Shown here: piece after piece, positions 55,074 to 64,000 of the stretch | Position numbering within the stretch: the stretch's first letter is position 1 | Layout: each line of letters opens with the position of its first letter | Source of the DNA: Lachnospiraceae bacterium | GTDB taxonomy: Bacteria; Bacillota; Clostridia; Lachnospirales; Lachnospiraceae | Length of the DNA: 64,000 nt | Assembly: GCA_014804485.1 (NCBI GenBank) | Contig: JAAUZT010000021.1 | Location: 14,690-78,689 of the forward strand | Direction of reading: 5' to 3' | The notes under the pieces: model-generated | Database searches by the model: none | Seen by the model: only the letters and a program-made list of their open reading frames with translations | What the model was told of the DNA's origin: nothing | Made by a program: the position numbers and the translations under genes

Positions 55074-56510
55074 CTATACCGTGTCCTTATTTGTACCGAC
55101 AACCAGCTTAGAATCTCCGCCGGATTTTGTGATATCAAACATGCTCATATCACATTCCCTCGCCAGAATCTCCATCGTTCTGGGCGCACAGAAACCGGAC
55201 TGACATCTGCCCATCCCGGCTCTCGTCCTGCGCTTCACGCCGTCTAAGGACTTCGCACCAAGCGGTCTTCTGATCGCGTCGATGATCTCTCCCTCCGTAA
55301 CCATCTCACAACGGCAGATAATATTGCCATAGGCGGGATTCTCTTTGATCAGAGCGTTTCTCTCTTCCATACTTAATGTATTCGGATTCTTGATGCCTTG
55401 TCTGTTAGCGATAAAGTCAGTCTTCTCCGCAAGACCCATCTTATCCCGTATCAGCTCCGCTGCCATCTCACCGATTGCCGGACAACTTGCAATACCCGGA
55501 GACTCTATCCCTGCGCAGTCTATAAAGCCCGGTGCATCTTCCGCTTCCCCGATGATAAAATCATCCCCGTCCTCGTGGGCACGCAATCCGGCAAAAGAGG
55601 TAATGACCTGACGCGTTGGAATGTTTCTGACACTCATGCCCGCTTTCTCAAGCACTTGTGCCAATCCTTCCGCGGTAGTGTTAATTCCCTCTTTGTCTTC
55701 CACATCGACTGCGGTGGGACCGACCAAAAGATTGCCGTGCACCGTCGGCGTAACTAAGATTCCTTTACCGAGCTTACCCGGCAGAGCGAAGATCGTCTTA
55801 TGCACATGATTGCCGGCTTCTTTGTCCATCAGGCAGTAATCGCCCCGTCTGGCAGTAATATGGATTTTCTTTTCACTGACCATATTGTGAAAGCGGTCTG
55901 CATATACGCCGGCTGCATTTACTACGTACTTTGTTTCGAAAGCACCCTTGTCCGTCTGCAGTTCGTAACCTTCCTCGGATTTATGAATCTCCGTAACTTC
56001 CGTATTAAAATAAAATTCCACGCCGTTGGCGTAAGCATTTTCCGCCAGCGCAATATTCAGTCCGAAGGGACAGACGATACCCGCCGTAGGCGCATACAAT
56101 GCCGCATACACATTCTCCGTAACATTGGGCTCCATCTTAAGCACTTCTTCCCGGTTTAAAATGCGAAGCTCCCTGACGCCGTTGGCTACGCCCCTGTCAT
56201 AAAGTGCCTGCAGATTAGGCATATCGTCCTCGTTCAGGCACAATACCAGCGACCCGTTTCGCTCAAACGGGAAATCCAATTCTTTGGCCAGCTCCCCCAT
56301 TCTCTCGTTTCCCCGCACATTCAGTTTCGCCTTGAGCGACCCTGTCACGGCATCATAGCCGGCATGCACAATGGCGCTGTTTGCCTTGGACGTGCCGCAG
56401 CATACATCCTCTTCTTTTTCCAATACACATATCTTCGCCTGATAGCGGGACAGCTCCCGTGCAACCGCCGCGCCGCATACCCCCGCTCCTATTATGATCA
56501 CGTCATACAT
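55074..56510 (-). CDS. GlpA-like glycerol-3-phosphate dehydrogenase with BFD-type [2Fe-2S] tail
   Basis: 478 residues. DAO-family FAD fold: VIIIGAGVCGAAVARELS (about 4-21), SAIVHAGYDA, FNTEVTEIH and YVVNAAGVYAD, ending ITSFAGLRAHE and IDCAGIESPGIASCPAIGE. The C-terminal ~75 residues hold four cysteines (CRCEMVTEGEI ... CQSGFCAP), a BFD-like [2Fe-2S] domain. It oxidises glycerol 3-phosphate to dihydroxyacetone phosphate, with electrons passing to the partner proteins encoded next. It lies 165 bp after glpK, across a structured intercistronic element. Confidence 0.92.
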   Translation of the reverse strand: MYDVIIIGAGVCGAAVARELSRYQAKICVLEKEEDVCCGTSKANSAIVHAGYDAVTGSLKAKLNVRGNERMGELAKELDFPFERNGSLVLCLNEDDMPNLQALYDRGVANGVRELRILNREEVLKMEPNVTENVYAALYAPTAGIVCPFGLNIALAENAYANGVEFYFNTEVTEIHKSEEGYELQTDKGAFETKYVVNAAGVYADRFHNMVSEKKIHITARRGDYCLMDKEAGNHVHKTIFALPGKLGKGILVTPTVHGNLLVGPTAVDVEDKEGINTTAEGLAQVLEKAGMSVRNIPTRQVITSFAGLRAHEDGDDFIIGEAEDAPGFIDCAGIESPGIASCPAIGEMAAELIRDKMGLAEKTDFIANRQGIKNPNTLSMEERNALIKENPAYGNIICRCEMVTEGEIIDAIRRPLGAKSLDGVKRRTRAGMGRCQSGFCAPRTMEILARECDMSMFDITKSGGDSKLVVGTNKDTV

Positions 56511-56570
56511 ATCGGCAGAATCTCCTTTCTGTTTTCCATGCTGCTATTCTATCGCAGCGCATGTCTATGT

Positions 56571-58186
<1,616 letters not shown>

Positions 58187-58254
58187 CTATCTTTGCATAT
58201 TTTTCTGTAATCCCCACTATTTACACACGTTCCGTATAGATTCTATTTTACCAG

Positions 58255-58311
58255 TAAAAAATGGTGTCCACAATAGACAAATTATTACGTTTGCCTAAAG
58301 TGTGGACACCA
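58255..58311 (-). terminator. Terminator of the ABC permease/CPBP operon
   Basis: TGGTGTCCACA and TGTGGACACCA perfect 11-base arms around a 28-nt loop, followed by six T on the minus strand. About 30 bp past the permease stop. Confidence 0.8.
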
Positions 58312-58340
58312 GCATAATTATCATGTATACAATACCGCTA

Positions 58341-60473
58341 TTACGAAATTACGACCTTATCTGCTTTCCGCGCCTTCACCAGCACCGCCCATCCGATTCC
58401 GACAAGCACAAGCCCCGCTCCGCTCAGGCATAATGCATCCGAAACCGAGAGGGTACTTTTCGCAAACACCGGCAGGACTTTCTCCACCTGCTCCGGATAG
58501 TAACTGACAATGACACTAATCACATTGTTGATAAAGTGCATTAACATGGCCGGATAGATACTGTCCGCCTTCCAGGCCACGAGACAGAGCAGAAGCCCGA
58601 TGAGCCCTGTGGGAATAAACTTCACCAGACTCATGTGATACAGTCCGAACAATACCGCCGTGATCGCGATCGCCGAAGAGACACGGTACTTCGCCTTCAT
58701 GGAATGCATGATCACTCCGCGGAACAGCATCTCCTCGCAAATCGCCGGTGTCACCGCAATTACCAAAAAAGCGGCCACAACATTACTTTCAAAAAGCTCC
58801 GAGAAAACCGTCTCCATATTTTCCGTGCTCTGCGGAAACAGTTTCATCAACGCTGCCGTAATCACGAGATTAAGCAGAACCATTCCCACACTTATCAGTG
58901 CGCCGCCTAAGAAATTTACCGCCTTAGTACGCGCAAAACCGTAAGTCTGCCTGATGTCTCTCTTCGTATAGACTACCAGAAACAGCGGCACTAACAAAAG
59001 AATCATCTGTGTCCCGAAGGCTCCTGCCAGACCGAATCTGATCTGCAGCAGACTTCCCACATAGAGCATGAGAAGAATCGTGACCGCCACCACGAACCAC
59101 ACATCGGATACGGTAGGCACGCCGCCCTTCTTCAGGTTGCTCCGCCTCTCAAAGAGCTGTAATCCCGCTTTACCGTCAGAAAAAAGAATCGCTTCGCTGT
59201 CATAGATCTTGCTCAAGAACAGAATCGCTATTACCGCGTATGCCACGTTGCTTGAAAGCACCACCGCGATCGCACCGTAATCGATCTTAAACGCCATCAT
59301 ATTCTTGATCAGCAGACAGATATTTGCCACGGGAATCATCGCTATCGTCTGCGTCAGTTCAATATTCGGTATAAAACCGATATAGCCCACGAACATCACG
59401 ATAAGCATAAGCGGCGTAATATAGTTGTTCGCCTCCTTATAACTCTTGGCAAAAGATGTCACGCACATGGTCACCGCGCTGATAAATAAGGAAAAAGCAA
59501 ACACCGCCAAAATACACACCAGAATCGCCGGAATAAACTTCGCCATATCAAAGGATCCCATATCCGTCTGCATATCCAGCATTTTATACATATATAATGT
59601 AATCACACCCATGGAAAGGATATTCAGAAACGCCGAAACCATTCCGATCACTGCCACTGTAATAAACTTCGATATAATCAGCTGTCTGTTCGTCACCGGA
59701 AGCGTCAGGATCGTCTCAAGTGTTCCTCTCTCCCGTTCACCTGCAGTCGTGTCGATGGCGGGATATATCGTTCCCATAAGCAGGCTGATCACAAGCATAA
59801 ACGGAAGAATAGATCCTATAATGTTTCCGATCGACTGCTCACTGCTGGCAATATCCTGTCTCTCATAGACAATGGGCTCTAAAATCGCCTGTATGTCCAT
59901 CCCCTGCTCCGTGATAATCTGTTTCGTCATATCCTCTTTCAATTCATCGAGCGCGTCCATAACGATTCCTGCCGCATATGATGAATTCTCCACGGAAGAA
60001 AGATAATACGCTTCATACTGCACTTTCCCGTCTTTCATCCGCCCTGAGACATATACGTCGATTTCTTCCTCATTCAGAGCCTCTTCGTAATCCGTTATGC
60101 TGCCGGCATCTACTATCGTAATCTCATATGATTGTCCGGATGCCTCTTCATCCGCTTCTTCATCGGCGTCCGCTGTTGTTTCCCGTACTGTTTCATCGGC
60201 CGCCTGATTCTCCGCTCCTGCAGATTCAGCTCTGTCTTTCTGAAACTCCTCCAGTTTATGTAAGAACCTGCCTTCGTCCTCAGCTTCTACGACGATCCTG
60301 TAATTCTGCTCCTTCATACTGGACGAAACAAAAGCCATAAGCTGCATAACGCCGATAAAAATAAGCGGATATAATATAATCGGCACAACCAGCATCATAA
60401 TCACTGTCTTCTTGTCCCTGAAAACATCCAGCATCTCCTTTTTCACTAATGTCTGTATTATTCTCGTGCTCAT
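58341..60473 (-). CDS. ABC-2 permease fused to a CPBP (CAAX-type) intramembrane protease
   Basis: 710 residues. The N-terminal ~440 are a NatB-like permease: helix at about 25-45, a large extracytoplasmic loop (about 50-215) with a Glu/Asp/Ala-rich stretch, then five helices (about 225-440). The rest holds about seven helices and a CPBP/Abi core: ICEEMLFRG (EExxxR), GLYHMSL (FxxxH-like), and MHFINNV (HxxxN). Such proteases process peptides or lipoproteins. Permease/CPBP fusions with a NatA ATPase occur in several Clostridia, where roles in sodium or peptide export are proposed. The start ATG overlaps the ATPase stop by four bases. Confidence 0.9.
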   Translation of the reverse strand: MSTRIIQTLVKKEMLDVFRDKKTVIMMLVVPIILYPLIFIGVMQLMAFVSSSMKEQNYRIVVEAEDEGRFLHKLEEFQKDRAESAGAENQAADETVRETTADADEEADEEASGQSYEITIVDAGSITDYEEALNEEEIDVYVSGRMKDGKVQYEAYYLSSVENSSYAAGIVMDALDELKEDMTKQIITEQGMDIQAILEPIVYERQDIASSEQSIGNIIGSILPFMLVISLLMGTIYPAIDTTAGERERGTLETILTLPVTNRQLIISKFITVAVIGMVSAFLNILSMGVITLYMYKMLDMQTDMGSFDMAKFIPAILVCILAVFAFSLFISAVTMCVTSFAKSYKEANNYITPLMLIVMFVGYIGFIPNIELTQTIAMIPVANICLLIKNMMAFKIDYGAIAVVLSSNVAYAVIAILFLSKIYDSEAILFSDGKAGLQLFERRSNLKKGGVPTVSDVWFVVAVTILLMLYVGSLLQIRFGLAGAFGTQMILLLVPLFLVVYTKRDIRQTYGFARTKAVNFLGGALISVGMVLLNLVITAALMKLFPQSTENMETVFSELFESNVVAAFLVIAVTPAICEEMLFRGVIMHSMKAKYRVSSAIAITAVLFGLYHMSLVKFIPTGLIGLLLCLVAWKADSIYPAMLMHFINNVISVIVSYYPEQVEKVLPVFAKSTLSVSDALCLSGAGLVLVGIGWAVLVKARKADKVVIS

Positions 60474-61285
60474 CTGCGCACCCTCCTCTTTCCTGCTTCC
60501 TCTTTTCCCGAATCACACATATCGGACTCCAGTCCGCCGTTTTCGTCAATCAGCCCGGCAAATATGTCTCTTAAGCTGTCGCGTCCTGTCTGCACTCTCA
60601 GTTCTGCCGGCGTACCTTCTCCGATAATCCTCCCCTGATGAATCATAATGATCCTGTCACACAGATACTCTGCTTCTTCCATATAGTGTGTGGAGTAGAG
60701 AACCGTCTTTCCCTTTTCCCGCTCGCCTTTCATAAAATCAACGATCGCCGCACTGCTGATAATATCCAGCCCCAACGTCGGCTCATCAAAAATATAGACT
60801 TGCGGGTCATGCACGAGACATCTCGCAATCGAGGCCCGCTGTGTCTGACCCGTGGATAATTTCTCTATCCTGTTATCCAAGAAAGATTCCATAGAAAGCA
60901 CTTCGCTGATCTCGTCGATCCTGCGCTTCGTATCTTCCTCCGCTATGCCGTAAAGCACTCCGAGCATTTGCAGTAATTCTCTTGTCGAGAGCCGCCCGTA
61001 AAGTTTGGTGTTGTTGGACAGATATCCGATATGCCTTTTGACTTCGATGTCATCTGTTAATTCCTCTTCCCCGATACGGACGCTCACCATACCGCTTGTC
61101 GGCTTCATCAGCTTAGACATCATACGCAGCAGTGTCGTCTTTCCCGCGCCGTTCGGCCCCAGTATCCCGACGATTTCCCCTTCCCGCATAGACAGCGAAA
61201 TACCGTCTACCGCATTAAATTCACTCTTTTTATTTTTCTTCTCATTTCTGATAAATGTCTTTACCAGATTGTCCGCTGTAATCAT
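60470..61285 (-). CDS. ABC transporter ATPase, NatA-like
   Basis: 271 residues. Walker A GPNGAGKTT (about 41-49), signature LSTGQTQRASIARCL (about 145-160), Walker B VYIFDEPTLGLD (about 165-176), switch YSTHYMEEAEYLCD. The last ~35 residues are basic and Glu-rich. It pairs with the permease/protease fusion, whose start overlaps by four nt. The upstream DUF6773-like gene ends 77 bp before, so joint transcription from further upstream is possible. Confidence 0.93.
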   Translation of the reverse strand: MITADNLVKTFIRNEKKNKKSEFNAVDGISLSMREGEIVGILGPNGAGKTTLLRMMSKLMKPTSGMVSVRIGEEELTDDIEVKRHIGYLSNNTKLYGRLSTRELLQMLGVLYGIAEEDTKRRIDEISEVLSMESFLDNRIEKLSTGQTQRASIARCLVHDPQVYIFDEPTLGLDIISSAAIVDFMKGEREKGKTVLYSTHYMEEAEYLCDRIIMIHQGRIIGEGTPAELRVQTGRDSLRDIFAGLIDENGGLESDMCDSGKEEAGKRRVRR

Positions 61286-61362
61286 TCTGCAATGTTCCCC
61301 TTTCCTGTATCAATTTCATGAGTCTCAACTCGTCAAACGTTATTGTCAGTTGAACGATATGC

Positions 61363-61851
61363 TCATTTGTCTTTCTTTTCATCCTCAGTCTCGTTCTCAA
61401 GCCTGTTTTCTCTCCACTTATATATGAAAAGCGCTATTGACAGTAGTATAAAGCAACCCGCAAATGTATAGATTCCGACTAAAAACCCTACCGCTGCCCC
61501 TGCCGCTGCCATCTGATATTCACGGTAACTTATGATAAACCGAATGGCTCCGCCTACTACGCCCGCAATCAGGCTTGTACACAGATTTACCTTCCATGAC
61601 GGCGCAAGTTTTCTGTCCCATATCCCATTGATGACGCAGCCGATCGCGATATAGCATGCCAGGCACATGAATACGATAAATTCACCTATAATTTCCTCGG
61701 AGCAATCCGGTCCGTAATACATGATCTGTGCTATAATCGCTATGACCAATCCCCAGAAAGCAAGCCAGCAGCCGTTATGCTCGATCCTGAGCATTTTCTG
61801 TTCCTGCATCTCATCCAGCTTGTTTTTCCACTTCTTCATAATAGATATCAC
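61363..61851 (-). CDS. Small four-helix membrane protein paired with an XRE regulator
   Basis: 162 residues (from GTG) or 158 (from ATG at 61839). Four membrane helices lie at about 28-46, 58-80, 92-112 and 118-148, with charged ends (KKWKNKLDEMQEQKM and ENETEDEKKDK). It resembles, from memory, the DUF6773-type proteins that follow small XRE regulators in Lachnospiraceae. The GTG start is preceded by AGGA six nt upstream and the ATG only by AGG at 12 nt. Function unknown; a regulator-controlled membrane modulator is inferred from context. Confidence 0.75.
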   Translation of the reverse strand: MISIMKKWKNKLDEMQEQKMLRIEHNGCWLAFWGLVIAIIAQIMYYGPDCSEEIIGEFIVFMCLACYIAIGCVINGIWDRKLAPSWKVNLCTSLIAGVVGGAIRFIISYREYQMAAAGAAVGFLVGIYTFAGCFILLSIALFIYKWRENRLENETEDEKKDK

Positions 61852-61958
61852 CTGTTCCTTTCCTGCCTCAGATTCCTGTTTCTTCTTTCATCCGATTTCT
61901 ATTAGACCTTCACACTTCCCGTTCATTCCATACTTCTGCTTTTTTGCCGTCTGCGCAG

Positions 61959-62168
61959 TTATTCGGGTGTCTCATCCTCCCAAAACAACTCGTCAAGACT
62001 CTTACCCAATACACGGCATATAGCCCGGCACAATTTAATCGTCGGATTATATTCTCCCTGTTCAATGGCATTCATCGTCTGCCTCGATATCCCCACGGCC
62101 TCCGCAAGTGCCTTCTGCGTCATATCCTTCTCGGCTCTCGCCACCTTGATCGGTATATTTCTTGCCAT
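61959..62168 (-). CDS. XRE-family helix-turn-helix regulator
   Basis: 69 residues. The whole protein is a Cro/C1-type HTH: IKVARAEKDMTQKALAEAVGISRQTMNAIEQGEYNPTIKLCRAICRVLGKSLDELF. ATG at 62168 follows GAGGTG at six nt; the longer frame would add 14 basic residues. The palindrome TGTCAAATATATTTGACA lies about 110 bp upstream, and the small membrane protein gene follows by 107 bp. Confidence 0.9.
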   Translation of the reverse strand: MARNIPIKVARAEKDMTQKALAEAVGISRQTMNAIEQGEYNPTIKLCRAICRVLGKSLDELFWEDETPE

Positions 62169-62280
62169 CCGCTCACCTCTTTTTTTCCGTTTCTGCTGCC
62201 TATCGGTCATTGCCTTTCCCGAATTATCATTCTGCGGTCAATGCCTTGTTCTATTACACGTTATCATACACATTACAATA

Positions 62281-62298
62281 TGTCAAATATATTTGACA
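62281..62298 (-). promoter_or_regulatory. Palindromic operator at the XRE promoter
   Basis: TGTCAAATATATTTGACA is a perfect 18-bp palindrome whose minus-strand half supplies TTGACA as -35. GATAAC lies 15 bp downstream as a weak -10. A likely autoregulatory site. Confidence 0.65.
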
Positions 62299-62346
62299 TT
62301 TATTTTTATTTATTTTACAAAAAGCCATTGCACGGTTCTGCGCATC

Positions 62347-62372
62347 AAAAAAAGCGGCAGATTAACTGCCGC
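62347..62372 (-). terminator. Terminator of the cobalamin-linked operon
   Basis: GCGGCAG and CTGCCGC with a five-nt loop, followed by seven T on the minus strand. It overlaps the ECF S stop. Confidence 0.9.
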
Positions 62373-62880
62373 TCATTCTCTGCTCTGCGTACCGCAGTAC
62401 CGTGATGATCGGTACAATCAATATGCCGCAGAAGAAATTACTGACGCCATGAATCGCGTCCCACGGAAGTCCTGCGATAATCCACGCAATCATCCCGTCA
62501 AAATTCAAGCCAAATAATAACGCCTGTGCCGGAGCATACAATGTTCCGAACAGAAAGCCGTGCGCCGCACACACGGACATATAAACGAACGGTCGTACCT
62601 TCTTCGGCATATGCTTCGGAAGGATCATGACCACTCCCCACAGAATCGTCCACAGATATAAGTAGGGCACCCACCAAGCCGCAAAGCCGCACAATATCCC
62701 ATTCAGAATGACATAAGTATAAATCGGATACAGTGCCTTCTTTCTGTAAACGACCGTGTAAGCAATTGTGAATACTCCCAGCAGGTGGACGTTCGGGATC
62801 AACTCCATAATCAGCTTGGAGGCATACATGATACCCCCAAGCATTCCGAACACTGTAATCTCCCTGATCGTAAGTTTCAT
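62362..62880 (-). CDS. ECF transporter S component, probably for cobalamin
   Basis: 172 residues with about five to six helices: TVFGMLGGIMYASKLIMELIPNVHLLGVFTIAYTVVY, ILCGFAAWWVPYLYLWTILWGVVMI and LFGLNFDGMIAWIIAGLPWDAIHGVSNFFCGIL. The pattern fits integral S components of energy-coupling-factor importers, which capture a vitamin and use a shared EcfA/EcfT module encoded elsewhere. ATG at 62880 overlaps the preceding stop (TGATG), and a GTG at 62883 is an alternative start. The upstream cobalamin riboswitch supports a cobalamin substrate. CbrT is the known cobalamin S family; identity with it is not shown. Confidence 0.8.
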   Translation of the reverse strand: MKLTIREITVFGMLGGIMYASKLIMELIPNVHLLGVFTIAYTVVYRKKALYPIYTYVILNGILCGFAAWWVPYLYLWTILWGVVMILPKHMPKKVRPFVYMSVCAAHGFLFGTLYAPAQALLFGLNFDGMIAWIIAGLPWDAIHGVSNFFCGILIVPIITVLRYAEQRMSGS

Positions 62881-63377
62881 CACTTCTCGACCTTAAAGGA
62901 GTATGCCTCTCCCTCTGTGATCGTTGTAGAATCAACGCCGGACTGCGCATACTCTCCGTTTACATAGAACGCCCAATATACACCGTCTTTATCATAATCC
63001 GCGGTGATGCCGTTGACCGTTTTGACATAAAGACCGTATTCGCTCTCTTCTCCTTCGATCAATCCGACTTCCAGCAGCGCTTCCCCGACCGTCTCCTTAT
63101 CTGTGTGAATCTCAAAACCGGTCTCATTGCCGTCCTGATCTGTCACGGTAAATGCAAACTTCGTACTCCCTTCACCCAGCACACTTACATCGCCGGCACT
63201 ATCCGACTCCGTACTGCTGCCGGAATCTGTCTGTACATCCGCATTCTCCGCTTCGGTCCCGGAAGATACCGCATTTCCCGTACTGCCGTTACAGCCGTTT
63301 GTAAACAGTGCTGCAGCCACAATAAGCACCATACAAAGGATGAACGACAATAATTTCTTATTGCTTCTCGTTTTCAT
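62880..63377 (-). CDS. DUF4430 (transcobalamin-like) lipoprotein
   Basis: 165 residues. A lipoprotein signal ends in a C at about 28 (LFTNGC). A Ser/Asp/Glu-rich spacer (about 30-75) leads to a ~85-residue domain (KFAFTVTDQDGNETGFEIHTDKETVGEALLEVGLIEGEESEYGLYVKTVNGI ... WAFYVNGEYAQSGVDST). The TVGEALLE and YWAFYVNG segments mark the DUF4430 family, related to the C-terminal domain of transcobalamin. ATG at 63377 has AAGGAG about nine nt upstream. A longer frame runs through the riboswitch but starts with no ribosome site. It may bind cobalamin at the cell surface and hand it to the S component translated from the overlapping next gene. Confidence 0.88.
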   Translation of the reverse strand: MKTRSNKKLLSFILCMVLIVAAALFTNGCNGSTGNAVSSGTEAENADVQTDSGSSTESDSAGDVSVLGEGSTKFAFTVTDQDGNETGFEIHTDKETVGEALLEVGLIEGEESEYGLYVKTVNGITADYDKDGVYWAFYVNGEYAQSGVDSTTITEGEAYSFKVEK

Positions 63378-63449
63378 ATCCTTATTCTCCTTTGTTGTTA
63401 TTTCCCCTTTCGGATCGGCACTCGCAGTCGCTGCATAAGAGGATTCCAT

Positions 63450-63607
63450 TGTCCGGATATTTCGACTCGGCATTATACCGGACCGCCTTCTCAGAGATTC
63501 TCCAATGGCTTGTCCCGAAATGTGGCTTTCGGTCAGACCGGTACAATCAAACATGCCTCACGGCGACGGGCTCGTACAGGATTCGCACCTGTTTCCCCGA
63601 ACAATTC
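63450..63607 (-). promoter_or_regulatory. Cobalamin riboswitch
   Basis: Minus-strand RNA carries GGGGAAACAGGTGCGAATCC and then GTACGAGCCCGTCGCCGTGA, which match the cobalamin-riboswitch core (GGGAA, GGTGNNAATCC, CCCGC, ACTGT). It also has AAAGCCAC, GCCATTGG and GAGAAGGCGG at 63483-63515. Past it, GTCCGG/CCGGAC (63451-63456 and 63478-63483) form a stem that shares bases with the aptamer end, a candidate expression platform. No intrinsic terminator was seen, so translational control is likely. Confidence 0.85.
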
Positions 63608-63613
63608 TTTTCT

Positions 63614-63642
63614 ATCATAATCTTTTGCATCTGCTTAGTCAA
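63614..63642 (-). promoter_or_regulatory. Promoter of the cobalamin operon
   Basis: TTGACT, 17 bp and TATGAT on the minus strand, starting transcription about seven bp before the aptamer. It lies 35 bp after the NhaC stop. Confidence 0.75.
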
Positions 63643-63676
63643 TTAATAAATCTCTATGAGCATCTGCAGCTCTTAA

Positions 63677-64000
63677 TTACTGTGAAGCCTTCTCCAGATT
63701 CATATTCTTGATCGCAAACAGCGCTGCAAGCAGAAGAACCACGCCTACGGGCAGTGAGATCCACGCACTCTGCGTAAAGCCCGCAACAATGTATGTGACA
63801 AAGGAGATCACGGCAGCTACGATTACATAAGGAAGCTGCGTGGACACATGGCTGACATGGTCGCACTGCGCGCCTGCGGAAGCCATGATCGTGGTATCGG
63901 ATATGGGCGAACAGTGGTCACCGCATACCGCTCCGGCCATGCAGGCCGAAATAGAGATGATCATGAGCTGCGGGTTAGAATCCATGAACACATTTACCAC
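63677..64000 (-). CDS. NhaC-family Na+/H+ antiporter (5' end beyond window)
   Basis: Only the last 107 residues are present. They include GDHCSPISDTTIMASAGAQCDHVSHV, the signature of the NhaC antiporter family, between two or three hydrophobic helices (PQLMIISISACMAGAVC, VIVAAVISFVTYIVAGF, WISLPVGVVLLLAALFAI). NhaC exchangers export Na+ for H+ or move malate/lactate with Na+ in some lineages. The N-terminus and promoter lie outside the window, so complete function cannot be judged. Confidence 0.9.
   Translation of the reverse strand: MVNVFMDSNPQLMIISISACMAGAVCGDHCSPISDTTIMASAGAQCDHVSHVSTQLPYVIVAAVISFVTYIVAGFTQSAWISLPVGVVLLLAALFAIKNMNLEKASQ

Noticed and set aside
63378..63554. N-terminal extension of the DUF4430 lipoprotein
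   Set aside because: The stretch is the cobalamin riboswitch RNA. The signal peptide and ribosome site mark the ATG at 63377.

Overview
The window looks like a chromosomal segment of a motile, saccharolytic, anaerobic Lachnospiraceae-type Clostridium relative (Firmicutes). The evidence is the gene families: HemZ, MecA, BlaI/M56 pairs, a three-FAD-gene glycerol-3-phosphate locus with a DUF1667 protein, a permuted GH3 glucosidase, a giant GH53 galactanase, several chemoreceptors and a YtrA/ABC module. AGGAGG ribosome sites and sigma-A-like TTGACA/TATAAT promoters fit this. No rRNA, tRNA, CRISPR array, transposase or prophage was seen. All but three genes lie on the minus strand.

Layout. 1-8 kb: a truncated lipoprotein, a GH3 beta-glucosidase with reversed domain order, a membrane chemoreceptor and a periplasmic-binding/GGDEF/EAL c-di-GMP protein. 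8-11 kb: hemZ and enolase; enolase has an unusual insert and a hairpin that buries its ribosome site. 11-19 kb: two ABC systems, one MacB-like with a large extracellular partner protein and one YtrA-regulated with an exact YtrA-type operator. 19-27 kb: gpmI, a Lys/Glu-repeat TPR membrane protein, a YgjP-like metallopeptidase, a DEAD-box helicase and mecA. 27-37 kb: a chemoreceptor and a 2728-residue secreted GH53 protein behind two overlapping LacI-type operators. 37-41 kb: a BlaI/M56 signalling pair with its operator, followed by a possible small frameshifted gene. 41-47 kb: small proteins, a chemoreceptor, a hybrid histidine kinase, an Rrf2 regulator and a response regulator. 47-58 kb: a MATE exporter, glutamine synthetase, a phosphoesterase, a PdaA-like deacetylase with four 11-bp-phased direct repeats upstream, and a glycerol catabolic locus (glpK plus three downstream genes). 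58-64 kb: an ABC permease/CPBP protease fusion with its ATPase, an XRE regulator with a small membrane protein, a cobalamin-riboswitch-controlled DUF4430 lipoprotein plus ECF S component, and the end of an NhaC antiporter.

The least conventional signals are between genes. Two copies of a ~230-bp nested palindromic element (19386-19616 and 40631-40859) have conserved cores and diverged arms that still pair. Several smaller multi-arm inverted-repeat elements lie at 15.65, 23.4 and 56.6 kb. The remaining strong regulatory calls (cobalamin riboswitch, YtrA, BlaI and LacI operators, enolase hairpin, pdaA iterons) were read by eye and have not been tested with a search or a folding program.
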